A stretch of 54,996 bases of DNA from Solirubrobacteraceae bacterium. GTDB taxonomy: Bacteria > Actinomycetota > Thermoleophilia > Solirubrobacterales > Solirubrobacteraceae. The DNA lies in NCBI GenBank assembly GCA_030447785.1, contig JAUJOF010000002.1:32369-87364 (forward strand). Reading direction: 5' to 3'. Positions 41,937 through 50,063 of the stretch are shown here, piece by piece (position 1 is the stretch's first letter; each line of letters opens with the position of its first letter). The position numbers and the translations under genes were made by a program. Under the pieces are notes generated by a model. It saw only the letters and a program-made list of their open reading frames with translations, did not search any database and was not told where the DNA came from.

Positions 41937-42614
41937 CTACCCGGCGTCTTGGCCGGCGGCGCGCTCGACGGCGTCGTCCTGGGCCCCGCGCTCGACGGCG
42001 TCGCCGCCGCCGGTGGCGTCCACGGAGGGGCCGGCGCCGTTGGCCTCGTCCACCTGACCGGCCATCACGGCCTTGGAGGGGCCGAGCATCATCGTCATGT
42101 TGCGCCCGTCCTGGGTGGGGCGCTGCTCGACGGTGGCCAGCTCGCTGAGGTCCTCGGCCAGGCGCTGGAGGATGGCCTCGCCGCGCTCGGGGTGGGTGAC
42201 CTCGCGCCCGCGGAACATGATCGTGATCTTGACCTTGTCCTTGTGGCGTAGGAAGCGCTCGACGTGGCCCCTCTTGGTCGCGTAGTCGTGCTCGGCGATC
42301 TTGGGGCGGAACTTGATCTCGCGCACCACGACCGACTGCTGGTGCTTGCGCGCGGCCTTCTGCTTCTGGGCCTGCTCGTACTTGTACTTGGAGTAGTCGA
42401 GCACCCGGCAGACGGGCGGGCGGGCCTCCGCGGCGACCTCCACGAGATCGAGGTCGCGCTCACGGGCGTAGGCCAGGGCGTCCTCGGTGCCCATGACCCC
42501 GACCTGCTGGCCGTCCTCGTCGATGAGGCGCACCTCGGCCACGCGGATGCGGTCGTTGATCCGGGTCTGATCCCGCTCGGGCGGGCGCCGGTCGAACCTG
42601 CGAGGGACCGGCAC
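41937..42614 (-). CDS. infC: Translation initiation factor IF-3, 225 aa
   Basis: TRINDRIRVAEVRLIDEDGQ (N-domain), YSKYKYEQAQKQK linker, and KEIKFR-type VREIKFRPKIAEHDYATK with IMFRGREVTHPERG (C-domain) define IF-3. The GTG start places ~17 residues before TRIND. A ~40-residue acidic, repetitive tail (GDAVERGAQDDAVERAAG) follows the normal end and is not needed for the fold. It binds 30S and checks initiator pairing. Unusually, rpmI-rplT do not follow directly. Confidence 0.96.
   Translation of the reverse strand: MPVPRRFDRRPPERDQTRINDRIRVAEVRLIDEDGQQVGVMGTEDALAYARERDLDLVEVAAEARPPVCRVLDYSKYKYEQAQKQKAARKHQQSVVVREIKFRPKIAEHDYATKRGHVERFLRHKDKVKITIMFRGREVTHPERGEAILQRLAEDLSELATVEQRPTQDGRNMTMMLGPSKAVMAGQVDEANGAGPSVDATGGGDAVERGAQDDAVERAAGQDAG
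41961..42003. repeat. 27-bp-period direct repeat in the infC tail
   Basis: GCGCTCGACGGCGTCG occurs at 41961-41976 and 41988-42003, a period of 27 bp or nine codons, encoding the repeated DAVER motif in the IF-3 extension. Slippage of this kind could have made the tail. Confidence 0.7.
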
Positions 42615-42745
42615 TAGGTTTGTCCAGCGCGCGTCAAGCGGTGCGCGGGCGCTGCGGGGGGGCGAACGTCGTCTCGATCAACGCCTCCAGTGTAGCCCAC
42701 CGCGCACCCGCGCGGCGTCCCGGTGGGTCCGACCCTCGCGGCGGC

Positions 42746-43639
42746 TCACGAGAGCTCCCTGCGGCGCGCCACGACCACCAGGAATCCCGCGCGGAGGACC
42801 AGCCCTCCGCCGACCTCCTCGCCTGCCTCGGCCAGAGAGCGCACGGCCTGCGCGCGCCTGGGTCCCGCGTCGGCGCCCAGAGCGGCCCCGACCGGCGCGA
42901 GTGCGCAGGTGAGGCGGTCCCCCGCCTCCTGCGCATCGGAGAAGACGAGCGGCACCTCGGCGAAGGAGAACTCGACGCGGTCGGCGTGATGGTCGAGGTC
43001 TTGGCGCAGGCGCTCCTCGCGGGTCGCGGCCAGCGGCGAGACGGTCCCCGGCGGGGACGGATCCCAGCGCTCTGCGAGCTTGAGCAGGCGTCCTATCGGC
43101 CCTCCAGGATGCCAGGCCGCCAGCACCAGCGTCCCACCGGGTGCCAGCACCCGCGCGACCTCCGCCAGGGCCTCCCGCGGTCGTACGCACGCGGTGAGGC
43201 CAAAGGCGCAGACCGCGTGGTCGAAGGACCCCGTGGCGAAGGGCAGGTCGTCGAGCTCGGCCTCGACCCATCGCACGGCGGGCTGTCCGGCGGACCGCTC
43301 CCGTCCCAGCGCGGCGAGCGCGCCGACGGGCTCGCAGGCGGTGACCTGGGCGCCGCGTGCGGCGGCGCCCAGCGCCAGCGTCCCGGTACCCGCCCCCGCG
43401 TCGAGCAGCCGGTCGCCCGCGCTCCAGCCGCCGGCCTCGAGCACCGCCGGGTGGGCGGCGTCGAAGAGGGTGGCCTCGCCCGACGCCTCGGCGGCCAGCC
43501 GCCAGCGCGCCCGACGCTCGGCGAGCGTCTCGCGCGGGTCCGCCGGCGGCCGGGGAGGGTCGGACTCGTCGAGGTCGGGCACGAGCCGTCGCAGCCCGGC
43601 TCCGAACAGATCGCGCCGCGAGACCCCCGATCGCCCCAT
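42746..43639 (-). CDS. Class I SAM-dependent methyltransferase, 297 aa
   Basis: An N-terminal region (SRRDLFGAGLRRLVPD, helical RRARWRLAAEASGE) precedes motif I LLDAGAGTGTLALGAAA, acidic loop ACEPVGAL and LDDLPFATGSFDHAVCAFGL, then VLAPGGTLVLAAWHPGG. It is a paralogue of the protein on the far side of infC, sharing the N-terminal SRR-x-LF-x-GLRR start, which suggests a duplication around infC. TAGAGT lies 8 nt before the ATG. The gap to infC (42615-42745) has no gene. Confidence 0.85.
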   Translation of the reverse strand: MGRSGVSRRDLFGAGLRRLVPDLDESDPPRPPADPRETLAERRARWRLAAEASGEATLFDAAHPAVLEAGGWSAGDRLLDAGAGTGTLALGAAARGAQVTACEPVGALAALGRERSAGQPAVRWVEAELDDLPFATGSFDHAVCAFGLTACVRPREALAEVARVLAPGGTLVLAAWHPGGPIGRLLKLAERWDPSPPGTVSPLAATREERLRQDLDHHADRVEFSFAEVPLVFSDAQEAGDRLTCALAPVGAALGADAGPRRAQAVRSLAEAGEEVGGGLVLRAGFLVVVARRRELS

Positions 43640-43647
43640 GCGCCACG

Positions 43648-43653
43648 ACTCTA
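43648..43653 (-). promoter_or_regulatory. Putative leaderless -10 of the methyltransferase gene
   Basis: TAGAGT on the minus strand, 8 nt before the ATG at 43639, no Shine-Dalgarno sequence in between. Confidence 0.4.
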
Positions 43654-43788
43654 GGCGCCCTCGCCACGGTCACGCGGCCGATCCACGACAGCGTCACCGG
43701 TCCTTCACATCTGGGCGACAACCCGTTCACAGAAAGGCCTCGCGACGCCTCCACCATGCGCGGGCGTCAAACCACCAGGGAGAGTGAC

Positions 43789-45306
43789 ATGACAGCGCTG
43801 AGTCGGAAGAGGTTCCTGCAGGGCAGTGCCGCGGTCGGAGGCGGGATGGCGATCGGTGGCCCCCTCTCGGCCCTCGCCGCACGCCAGGCCGAGGGCCGCC
43901 CGCCCGGGAGGTCGGCCGGCTACGGCCCGCTCCAGCCCACGCCCGAGAAGGACACCGGCATCGCCTTCCTGGCGCTGCCCCGCGGCTTTCAGTACCGCCT
44001 CATCAACAAGCAGGGTGACCCCTCCACGGCCTTCGTCACCGAGGGCAACCCGCAGACGGTACCCACGCCGGGCGTCTTCGACGGCATGGGCGCCTTCCCG
44101 GGCCCGCAGGGGACCACGATCCTGGTGCGCAACCACGAGAACCGCGAGCGCCCCGGGGAGATGGAGGTCATCGTCCCCGAGGACAAGCGCTACGACCCCC
44201 AGCCCGAGTACCGCGCGGGCAACACGCAGCTGACCGTGGGCGCCAACCGCCGCGTGCGCGAGGTGCTGCACGTGCTCGGCGGCACGAGCACCAACTGCGC
44301 GGGCGGTGAAACGCCGTGGGGCTCGTGGATCACCTGCGAGGAGACCTTCGAGGACGGCGGTAGGCCCCACGGCTACAACTTCGAGGTGCCTTCAGGCCTG
44401 GACCGCCCGGTGAAGGCCGAGCCGATCGTCGCGGCCGGGCGCTTCTCCCACGAGGCGGTGGCCTGGCTTGACAACATCATGTACCAGACCGAGGACCGCC
44501 GCGAGGACGCGGCGTTCTACCGCTACCTCCCGGGCCGCCAGATCACCGGCGCGGGCCAGCTGGCCGACACCAACGGCACGCTGCAGGCCCTGGTGCGCAG
44601 CGACATGCCCGAGGCGCCGGGCTACGACGCCGACCTCGCGCAGACGGGCGAGTCCTTCGCCGTCCAGTGGGTGACCATCGAGGAGCCCAACCCGGCGACG
44701 GACACCGTCCGCAAGGAGGCGCACGCCAAGGGGGCGATCAACTTCGATCGTCTCGAAGGCGCGTGGGTCGGCGACGGCAAGATCTACTTCGACTGCACCG
44801 AGGGTGGGCCCGAGACCATCGAGCTCGGCCAGCTGTGGGAGTACGACCCCCGGCGCGAGATCCTCACGCTGATCTACGCGTCGCGAAGCGCCTCGGAGCT
44901 GGAGAACCCCGACAACGTCGTCTTCGTCCCCAAGACCGGGGACGTCTTCCTGCAGGAGGACAGCCCCGGCGAGCAGTTCGTGCGCGGCGTCACCCAGGAG
45001 GGCGCGATCTACGACTTCGCACGGACGATCGTCAACGACTCGGAGTTCTGCGGCGGGTGCTTCTCGGGGAACGGCAACACGTTCTTCCTCAACCAGCAGG
45101 GCGGGAGGGGCGTGGGCTCCTCCGACCAGGCGATCTTCGAGGAGGGCGCGCTGACCTACGCGATCTGGGGGCCGTTCGCCCGGGCGAAGTCGGGCGGCTC
45201 GCGCGGCCGGTCCAACGGAAACGGCAACGGCAACGGCAACGGCCGGTCCAACGGGAACGGCAACGGTCGCGGCAACGACAACGGTCGCGGGCGGTCCGGC
45301 CGATAG
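43789..45306 (+). CDS. PhoX/DUF839-type secreted phosphatase, 505 aa
   Basis: The ATG at 43789 has AGGGAGAG upstream and opens a TAT-like signal, SRKRFLQGSAAVGGG, with Arg-Lys in place of the twin Arg. The body carries DUF839/PhoX segments: PRGFQYRLINKQGD, ILVRNHENRE, GTSTNCAGGETPWGSWITCEE, GRFSHEAVAW and YEDRREDAAFYRYLPG-type TEDRREDAAFYRYLP. The Glu and Cys/Asn residues of the Fe-Ca active site are in place. It probably frees phosphate from monoesters outside the cell. The last ~32 residues are an Asn-Gly/Arg-Ser repeat. Confidence 0.88.
   Translation: MTALSRKRFLQGSAAVGGGMAIGGPLSALAARQAEGRPPGRSAGYGPLQPTPEKDTGIAFLALPRGFQYRLINKQGDPSTAFVTEGNPQTVPTPGVFDGMGAFPGPQGTTILVRNHENRERPGEMEVIVPEDKRYDPQPEYRAGNTQLTVGANRRVREVLHVLGGTSTNCAGGETPWGSWITCEETFEDGGRPHGYNFEVPSGLDRPVKAEPIVAAGRFSHEAVAWLDNIMYQTEDRREDAAFYRYLPGRQITGAGQLADTNGTLQALVRSDMPEAPGYDADLAQTGESFAVQWVTIEEPNPATDTVRKEAHAKGAINFDRLEGAWVGDGKIYFDCTEGGPETIELGQLWEYDPRREILTLIYASRSASELENPDNVVFVPKTGDVFLQEDSPGEQFVRGVTQEGAIYDFARTIVNDSEFCGGCFSGNGNTFFLNQQGGRGVGSSDQAIFEEGALTYAIWGPFARAKSGGSRGRSNGNGNGNGNGRSNGNGNGRGNDNGRGRSGR
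45208..45303 (+). repeat. Asn-Gly-rich tandem repeat encoding the PhoX tail
   Basis: AACGGN units repeat about a dozen times, broken by CGGTCC and CGCGGC units, giving (NG)n blocks with Arg-Ser. The repeat is polymorphism-prone and likely to vary in copy number between strains. Confidence 0.75.
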
Positions 45307-45320
45307 GCCACCTTGCGGGG

Positions 45321-45350
45321 GTGGCGGCGCGCCCGCGGGCGGGCCGCCAC
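45321..45350. terminator. Bidirectional hairpin between PhoX and thrS
   Basis: GTGGCGG (45321-45327) pairs with CCGCCAC (45344-45350), with GC-rich inner pairing, between two convergent genes. No T-run. Confidence 0.6.
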
Positions 45351-45365
45351 GCCCCGCGGTCGCTC

Positions 45366-47300
45366 TCAGGCGGCCCTAACGCGAGTGAGTGTTTCGACGC
45401 GGTGAGCGAAGGCCTCCGCGGTCTCGCTGCCCGTGTCGCCGCGCCCGTGCTCGCGCACCGCGACGGTGCCCTCCTCGACCTCGCGGTCGCCCACCACCAG
45501 CATGAAGGGCACCTTGCGCAGCTCCGCCTCGCGGATCTTGCGCCCCACCGATTCCGTGCGCTCGTCCACCGTGGCCCGCACCCCACCGGCGCGTAGGCGG
45601 GCGGTCACCTCGCCGGCGGCCTGCGCATGGCGGTCGGCGATGGGCAGCACGAGCGCCTGCGTGGGCGCCAGCCACACCGGCAGCTGCCCGCCCAGGTGCT
45701 CGATGAGGATGCCGATGAACCGCTCGAAGGAGCCGAACAGCGCGCGGTGGAGCATCACCACTCGGTGCTCGGCGTTGTCGGCCCCCGTGTAGGTGAGGTC
45801 GAAGCGCTCGGGCAGCTGGAAGTCCACCTGCACGGTGCCCAGCTGCCACGAGCGCCCCAGCGAGTCGGTGAAGTGCAGGTCGACCTTGGGGCCGTAGAAG
45901 GCGCCGTCGCCCTCGTTGAGGACGTAGGAGATCTCCTTGTCGTCCAGCGCCCGGCCCAGTAGCGCCTCGGCCTGGTCCCACTGCGCGTCGTCGCCGATGC
46001 GCTCCGGCGGGCGGGTCGACAGCTCGATGCGAGCCTCGATGCCGAACACCGCGTAGGTGTCGAAGGCCATGTCCAGGCAGCCCTTGATCTCCTCGAGCAC
46101 CTGCTCGGGCGTGCAGAAGATGTGGGCGTCGTCCTGGACGAAGTGGCGCACGCGCAGCAGCCCGTGCAGGGCGCCCGACAGCTCGTTGCGGTGCAGTAGG
46201 CCGGGTTCGGCGTAGCGCGCGGGAAGGTCGCGGTAGCTCCACCGCTGGAGCTTGAACAGCTCGCAGTGCCCGGGGCAGTTCATGGGCTTGAGGGCCATCT
46301 CGCGCCCCTCGGCCTCCGTGGTGAACATGTGGTCGCGGTACTTGAACCAGTGCCCGGAGGTCCGCCACAGGTCGGCGTTGTAGAGCTGGGGGGTCTTGAC
46401 CTCGGTGTAGCCGCGCTCCTCGCACATCGCGCGCGAGAGGCCGATGAGCTGGTTGAAGACCTTGGTGCCCTCGGGCAGCCAGAAGGCCGCCCCGGTGGCC
46501 GTCTCCGAGAAGGCGAACAGGCCCAGCTGCGACCCCAGGCGGCGGTGGTCGCGCGCGCGGGCCTCCTCCAGGCGTTCCAGGTGGGCGTCGAGATCCTTCT
46601 GGGACAGGAAGGCGGTTCCGTACAAGCGGGTGAGCATCGGGCGGTTCGCGTCGCCGCGCCAGTAGGCGCCGGCCACCGACTGCAGGCGGAAGGCCTTGAT
46701 GCGCCCGGTCGAGGGCGCGTGTGGCCCGCGGCACAGGTCGGTGAAGGGACCGTTGGTGTAGAGCGAGACCGTCTCGACCGGGTGGGCGGGATCCGCATCG
46801 CGGACGAGATCCTCGATCAGCTCGACCTTGTAGTCCTGCCCCTCGGCGCGAAAGCGCTCGAGGGCCTCGGCCACCGTGTTCTCGGAGCGCACGAAGGGCT
46901 CGTCGGCCTTGATGTGCTCGCGCATCCTGGTTTCGATGGCCTCGAAGGAGGCCTGGGTGACTGTCGTCCCCTCGGGAAAGTCGAAGTCGTAGTAGAAGCC
47001 GTCGGCGATGGGCGGGCCGATGGAGATCTTCACGCCCGGAAACAGCTCCAGCACCGCGGTGGCCAGCACGTGGGCGGTGTCGTGGCGGATGAGCCACAGC
47101 GCGTCGGGCTCATCGCGTTCGGTGACGATGGCCAGCGCCTGACCCTCGTGCAGGCGGGCGGTGAGGTCGCGCAGGGCGCCGTCCTCGCGCACCGCCAGCG
47201 CGGCCTTCTTCAGGCCAGGGCCGATGGCCGCCGCCGCGTCGGCGCCGGTGGCGCCGTCGGGGAGCTCCAGCGGCGTGCCGTCGGGAAGCGTCACCTGCAT
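45366..47300 (-). CDS. thrS: Threonyl-tRNA synthetase, 644 aa
   Basis: N-terminal TGS domain (MQVTLPDGTPLELPDGATG), editing domain with HDTAHVLA and CRGPHAPSTG, class II core with KPMNCPGHCELF (zinc ligand Cys342) and RVRHFVQDDAHIFC, and the C-terminal anticodon-binding domain ending VREHGRGDTG. Complete and of normal length. TATCCT seven bases before the ATG, with no Shine-Dalgarno sequence, suggests a leaderless mRNA; no T-box leader is present. Confidence 0.97.
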   Translation of the reverse strand: MQVTLPDGTPLELPDGATGADAAAAIGPGLKKAALAVREDGALRDLTARLHEGQALAIVTERDEPDALWLIRHDTAHVLATAVLELFPGVKISIGPPIADGFYYDFDFPEGTTVTQASFEAIETRMREHIKADEPFVRSENTVAEALERFRAEGQDYKVELIEDLVRDADPAHPVETVSLYTNGPFTDLCRGPHAPSTGRIKAFRLQSVAGAYWRGDANRPMLTRLYGTAFLSQKDLDAHLERLEEARARDHRRLGSQLGLFAFSETATGAAFWLPEGTKVFNQLIGLSRAMCEERGYTEVKTPQLYNADLWRTSGHWFKYRDHMFTTEAEGREMALKPMNCPGHCELFKLQRWSYRDLPARYAEPGLLHRNELSGALHGLLRVRHFVQDDAHIFCTPEQVLEEIKGCLDMAFDTYAVFGIEARIELSTRPPERIGDDAQWDQAEALLGRALDDKEISYVLNEGDGAFYGPKVDLHFTDSLGRSWQLGTVQVDFQLPERFDLTYTGADNAEHRVVMLHRALFGSFERFIGILIEHLGGQLPVWLAPTQALVLPIADRHAQAAGEVTARLRAGGVRATVDERTESVGRKIREAELRKVPFMLVVGDREVEEGTVAVREHGRGDTGSETAEAFAHRVETLTRVRAA

Positions 47301-47307
47301 GCGGGCG

Positions 47308-47313
47308 AGGATA
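47308..47313 (-). promoter_or_regulatory. Putative leaderless -10 of thrS
   Basis: TATCCT on the minus strand, 7 nt before the thrS ATG. Identical to the hexamer before the zinc-finger gene at the window end. Confidence 0.45.
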
Positions 47314-47372
47314 TGGCCTGGCGTGTTCTGTGCGTTGGTTCACAGAGCGAACAGGCGTTCGTCGCCGGTTGC

Positions 47373-47378
47373 TACGGT
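47373..47378 (+). promoter_or_regulatory. Putative -10 with a long leader for the Rpf-like gene
   Basis: TACGGT within GGTTGCTACGGTGGG is the best promoter-like hexamer upstream of the Rpf-like gene. If used, the mRNA has a leader of roughly 135 nt, much longer than others in the window. The leader shows no motif I can match to a known riboswitch. Confidence 0.3.
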
Positions 47379-47520
47379 GGGCGCCTGCCGTGCGGTCACC
47401 CGTGCACGTTCCCGGATGCGCTCCGCGACGGCTTGAAGCGACCGACACCCGATCGGCGTCCCGCCGCAGCGCGATCTCGCGTGCGTGCGCGCGCCGCGAC
47501 GAAAGGGGGCCTTCCCCCAG

Positions 47521-48201
47521 ATGGTCAACAAGCGCACCATCGGCGCCTGCGTGGCAGGTGCCCTCCTCACGCCGGGCGGCGTCGCCCTCGCCCAGAGCGG
47601 CGACGGCGATCCGCGCGTGCGCCCGGTGGTCAACCGGGCCATCCTCGGCGCCGACGGGCTGGCCGCCGACGCCCACACGGCCCAGCACAAGCGCCTCGTG
47701 CGCCGGCACCTGGACGTCGCGCGCCAGTACGCCGACCTGAAGGACGTCGAGCTGAACGAACGCACGCTGGGCGCGGCCCACATGGTCAACACCAGCCGCG
47801 AGGTCCGAAAGTCCACCGTCGACCTGCGCGACGACATGGAGCGCATCGAGGAGCGCCGAAAGGCCCGTCGCGAGGCGCTCGAGGCGCGCCAGGCCGCGGC
47901 GAGCTCCGGCTCGAGCACCGCCGCCGGCTCCTCCGCCGGTGGTGGCTCCAGCACCACCAGCGGCGGAGGCGGCGCTTCCGCCGGCCTGGAGTCCGTCGCG
48001 GCGTGCGAGTCAGGCGGCGACCCGACCGCGGTCAGCCCCAACGGGCAGTACCGGGGCAAGTACCAGTTCGACCGCCAGACGTGGCAGGGCGTCGGCGGCA
48101 CCGGCGACCCCGCCGCGGCCCCCGAGGCCGAGCAGGACCGCCGCGCCGCGCAGCTGCAGGCCCAGAGCGGCTCCTCGCCCTGGCCCGCCTGCGGCGGGTA
48201 G
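47521..48201 (+). CDS. Resuscitation-promoting-factor-like secreted muralytic protein, 226 aa
   Basis: Signal peptide (KRTIGACVAGALLTPGGVALA), a helical stretch (residues ~60-125, ending RKARREALEARQAA), a Ser/Gly linker (~128-155), and a C-terminal transglycosylase-like domain: VAACESGGDPTAVSPNGQYRG trimmed to its core, then YQFDRQTW. Glu163 in CESGG is the expected catalytic acid and a C-terminal Cys pairs with it in position. Rpf proteins cut peptidoglycan and promote exit from dormancy in actinobacteria. The ATG at 47521 was chosen over one at 47485 because the signal peptide then starts correctly. Confidence 0.85.
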   Translation: MVNKRTIGACVAGALLTPGGVALAQSGDGDPRVRPVVNRAILGADGLAADAHTAQHKRLVRRHLDVARQYADLKDVELNERTLGAAHMVNTSREVRKSTVDLRDDMERIEERRKARREALEARQAAASSGSSTAAGSSAGGGSSTTSGGGGASAGLESVAACESGGDPTAVSPNGQYRGKYQFDRQTWQGVGGTGDPAAAPEAEQDRRAAQLQAQSGSSPWPACGG

Positions 48202-48312
48202 CACTTCGCGATCACCGGGCGGCGGGTCGCGCGCCCGCCGCCCGGCCCGCCGTCGAGTGGCCTCGTGCGCCGCGGCGACCCGTCGTCCCCCCGCGGCGGG
48301 CACCGTGCCCTC

Positions 48313-48318
48313 TAGGCT
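48313..48318 (+). promoter_or_regulatory. Putative leaderless -10 of the class V aminotransferase gene
   Basis: TAGGCT, 8 nt before the GTG at 48327, no Shine-Dalgarno sequence. Confidence 0.45.
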
Positions 48319-48326
48319 CGCCCCTC

Positions 48327-49406
48327 GTGGATCCCGCCGCGCTGCGCGCGCAGTTCCCGGTCCTCGACCGGCTCACCTACCTCAACGCAGGCACCTGCGG
48401 CCCCCTGCCCACCCCGGGCGTGGCCGCGATGGCCGGCGCGCTGCAGGCCGCAGCCGAGCACGGCCGTGCCGCGGACTACTTCGCGCAGTTCCTCGCGCTG
48501 GCCGATCGCCAGCGCGCCGCCTACGCCGCGCTGGTCGGGGCCCAGCCCACCGACGTGGCGCTGACCACCTCGACCAGCGACGGGATCGTCCGCGTCCTGC
48601 ACGCGCTGGCGCTGCGCCGTGGCGACGAGATCCTCACCGCGCCCGACGAGCACCCCGGGCTGCTCGGCCCGGTGGCCGCCGCCCGCGACCGGCTGGGCGT
48701 GACGGTGCGCGCCGTGCCCTTCGAGCGGCTCGCCGACGAGGTCGGGGAGCGCACCCGGCTGGTGGCCTGCTCCCACGTGAGCTGGAGGACGGGGGCTGTG
48801 GCTCCCCCCGCCCTCGCCGACCTGGGCGACGAGGTGGCCCTGCTGCTGGACGGCGCCCAGGGCGCGGGCGCGGTGCCGGTGGACACCGACGCCCTGGGGT
48901 GCGCGTTCTACGCCGCGAGCGGCCAGAAGTGGCTGTGCGGGCCGGTGGGCACCGGGTTCCTCTACGTCGCGCCGCGCTGGCGCGAGCGTCTGCCCCCCAC
49001 CGGGCCCACCTATCTCGCCTTGGCCGACCCGGCAAGTGGGCTGCAGGCCTCCGCCCATCCCGACGCGCGCGGCCACGACACCCCGGCCATCGCGCTCGAG
49101 GTCCTGGCCGCTGCGGCCGGCGCGTTCGTCGTGCTGGCCGAGGCGGGATGGGACGCGGTGCACTCCCGCGGGGTCCACCTCGCCGAGGCTCTCGCGGTCG
49201 AGCTGCGCTCCCGCGGGCGGCGCGTCGCGCCCCGTGGCCCCACCACGCTGGTCGCCTTCGAGGACCCCGACCCACCCACCACCAAAGCCCGCCTGGCGGC
49301 GCAGGGCATCGCCATCCGCGACCTGCCCGGAACGCCGTACCTGCGCGCGTCGGTGGGCGCCTGGAACGACGAGACCGACCTCGCGCGGCTGATCGCCGCG
49401 CTGTGA
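48327..49406 (+). CDS. Class V aminotransferase / cysteine-desulfurase-like PLP enzyme, 359 aa
   Basis: Starts LRAQFPVLDRLTYLNAGTCGP, the usual opening of class V enzymes. LTTSTSDGIVRVLHAL binds the PLP phosphate, LLLDGAQGAGAVPVD holds the cofactor aspartate, and Lys201 in SGQKWLCGPVGTGFLY forms the Schiff base. The desulfurase active-site Cys loop is not obvious, so an isopenicillin-epimerase-like or other lyase/transaminase role is as likely. It stands alone between hairpins. Confidence 0.88.
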   Translation: MDPAALRAQFPVLDRLTYLNAGTCGPLPTPGVAAMAGALQAAAEHGRAADYFAQFLALADRQRAAYAALVGAQPTDVALTTSTSDGIVRVLHALALRRGDEILTAPDEHPGLLGPVAAARDRLGVTVRAVPFERLADEVGERTRLVACSHVSWRTGAVAPPALADLGDEVALLLDGAQGAGAVPVDTDALGCAFYAASGQKWLCGPVGTGFLYVAPRWRERLPPTGPTYLALADPASGLQASAHPDARGHDTPAIALEVLAAAAGAFVVLAEAGWDAVHSRGVHLAEALAVELRSRGRRVAPRGPTTLVAFEDPDPPTTKARLAAQGIAIRDLPGTPYLRASVGAWNDETDLARLIAAL

Positions 49407-49423
49407 GCGGCCCGCAAACAGAC

Positions 49424-49443
49424 GAGCGGGCCGAAGCCCGCTC
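49424..49443. terminator. Hairpin with UUCG tetraloop (minus strand)
   Basis: A perfect 8-bp stem GAGCGGGC/GCCCGCTC with a CGAA loop on the plus strand, which is TTCG on the minus strand, the very stable UUCG tetraloop. It suits termination of the minus-strand secreted-protein gene and of the convergent aminotransferase gene. Confidence 0.6.
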
Positions 49444-49515
49444 TCGCCTGCCGGTCGGACGCCCCTTGTTCGGTGAAGGTCCCAGGGCTTACGTGTGCCT
49501 GGCTGACAGGGCACT

Positions 49516-49539
49516 CCCGGCCGCAGCGTGGCGGCCGGG
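49516..49539. repeat. Strong inverted repeat
   Basis: CCCGGCCGC (49516-49524) pairs perfectly with GCGGCCGGG (49531-49539) across a 6-nt loop. It is a second hairpin in the same spacer, close to the stop of the minus-strand gene. Confidence 0.55.
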
Positions 49540-49561
49540 TGGGGTTCCGCCTGCGGACATC

Positions 49562-49936
49562 CTAGGCGCCGGTGCGGTACCTGAACTTCCGCGTGCCGCC
49601 CACCTTCACGCACCGCACGTCCAGGTACTCGTGCTGGCGCTCGAGGACGTGACAGCGGTAGCCGGTGCGCACCGGACGGTACGGCGGGCGCTGGGAGTAA
49701 CGGACGCGGTTGATGTTGCGCCGGGCCGAGCGGCAGGTCATCCCGTCGGCGAAGGCGACCATGTAGGCGCCCGGCTCGGGGCTGGCCATGGTCCACGAGC
49801 CGTCGAAGCTGGACCACCCGCAGAACGCGTAGCCCTGCGGCGTGCGGCTGGGATCCTGCGGCGAGGCGGCGGCCCACGTGACGGCGACCACGGAGGTGGA
49901 GGCGGCCACGGCGACGAGGAGGCACAGCTTTCTCAT
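49562..49936 (-). CDS. Small secreted cysteine-containing protein, 124 aa
   Basis: The ATG at 49936 has AAAGGA 8 nt upstream and starts a signal peptide (KLCLLVAVAASTSVVAVTWA). The mature part holds Cys in AFCGW, MTCRS, YRCHV and VRCVKV, enough for two disulfides, and many Arg and Tyr residues. No family recognised; a small wall-associated or lectin-like protein is possible. It is divergent from the methyltransferase gene. Confidence 0.65.
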   Translation of the reverse strand: MRKLCLLVAVAASTSVVAVTWAAASPQDPSRTPQGYAFCGWSSFDGSWTMASPEPGAYMVAFADGMTCRSARRNINRVRYSQRPPYRPVRTGYRCHVLERQHEYLDVRCVKVGGTRKFRYRTGA

Positions 49937-49988
49937 GGCGGAGTCCTTTCCGATGGAGCGCCGCGCTCCGCGCGACGAGGGCAAGGAC

Positions 49989-50018
49989 ACTCTAGACAAC
50001 CGTTCCCAGCTCTTCCAA
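49989..50018 (-). promoter_or_regulatory. Putative promoter of the small secreted protein gene
   Basis: On the minus strand TTGGAA (50018-50013), an 18-bp spacer and TAGAGT (49994-49989). The leader to the ATG is about 50 nt and contains the ribosome site. Confidence 0.4.
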
Positions 50019-50027
50019 GTCGAATGC

Positions 50028-50055
50028 TCGACACCGGGGCGCAATCGGCTAGCTT
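50028..50055 (+). promoter_or_regulatory. Putative promoter of the L-isoaspartyl methyltransferase gene
   Basis: TCGACA (50028-50033), a 16-bp spacer and TAGCTT (50050-50055), 8 nt before the ATG at 50064. The transcript would be almost leaderless. Confidence 0.45.
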
Positions 50056-50063
50056 GGGAACGG

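Noticed and set aside
42633..42638. TTGACG on the minus strand as the -35 of infC
   Set aside because: The only -10-like hexamer in range (TAGTGC) overlaps the chosen start codon and gives a 15-bp spacer; the geometry does not work with the GTG at 42614.
47379..47520. Cyclic di-AMP (ydaO/yuaA) riboswitch before the Rpf-like gene
   Set aside because: The conserved segments of that riboswitch are not visible in the leader, so I do not claim it.
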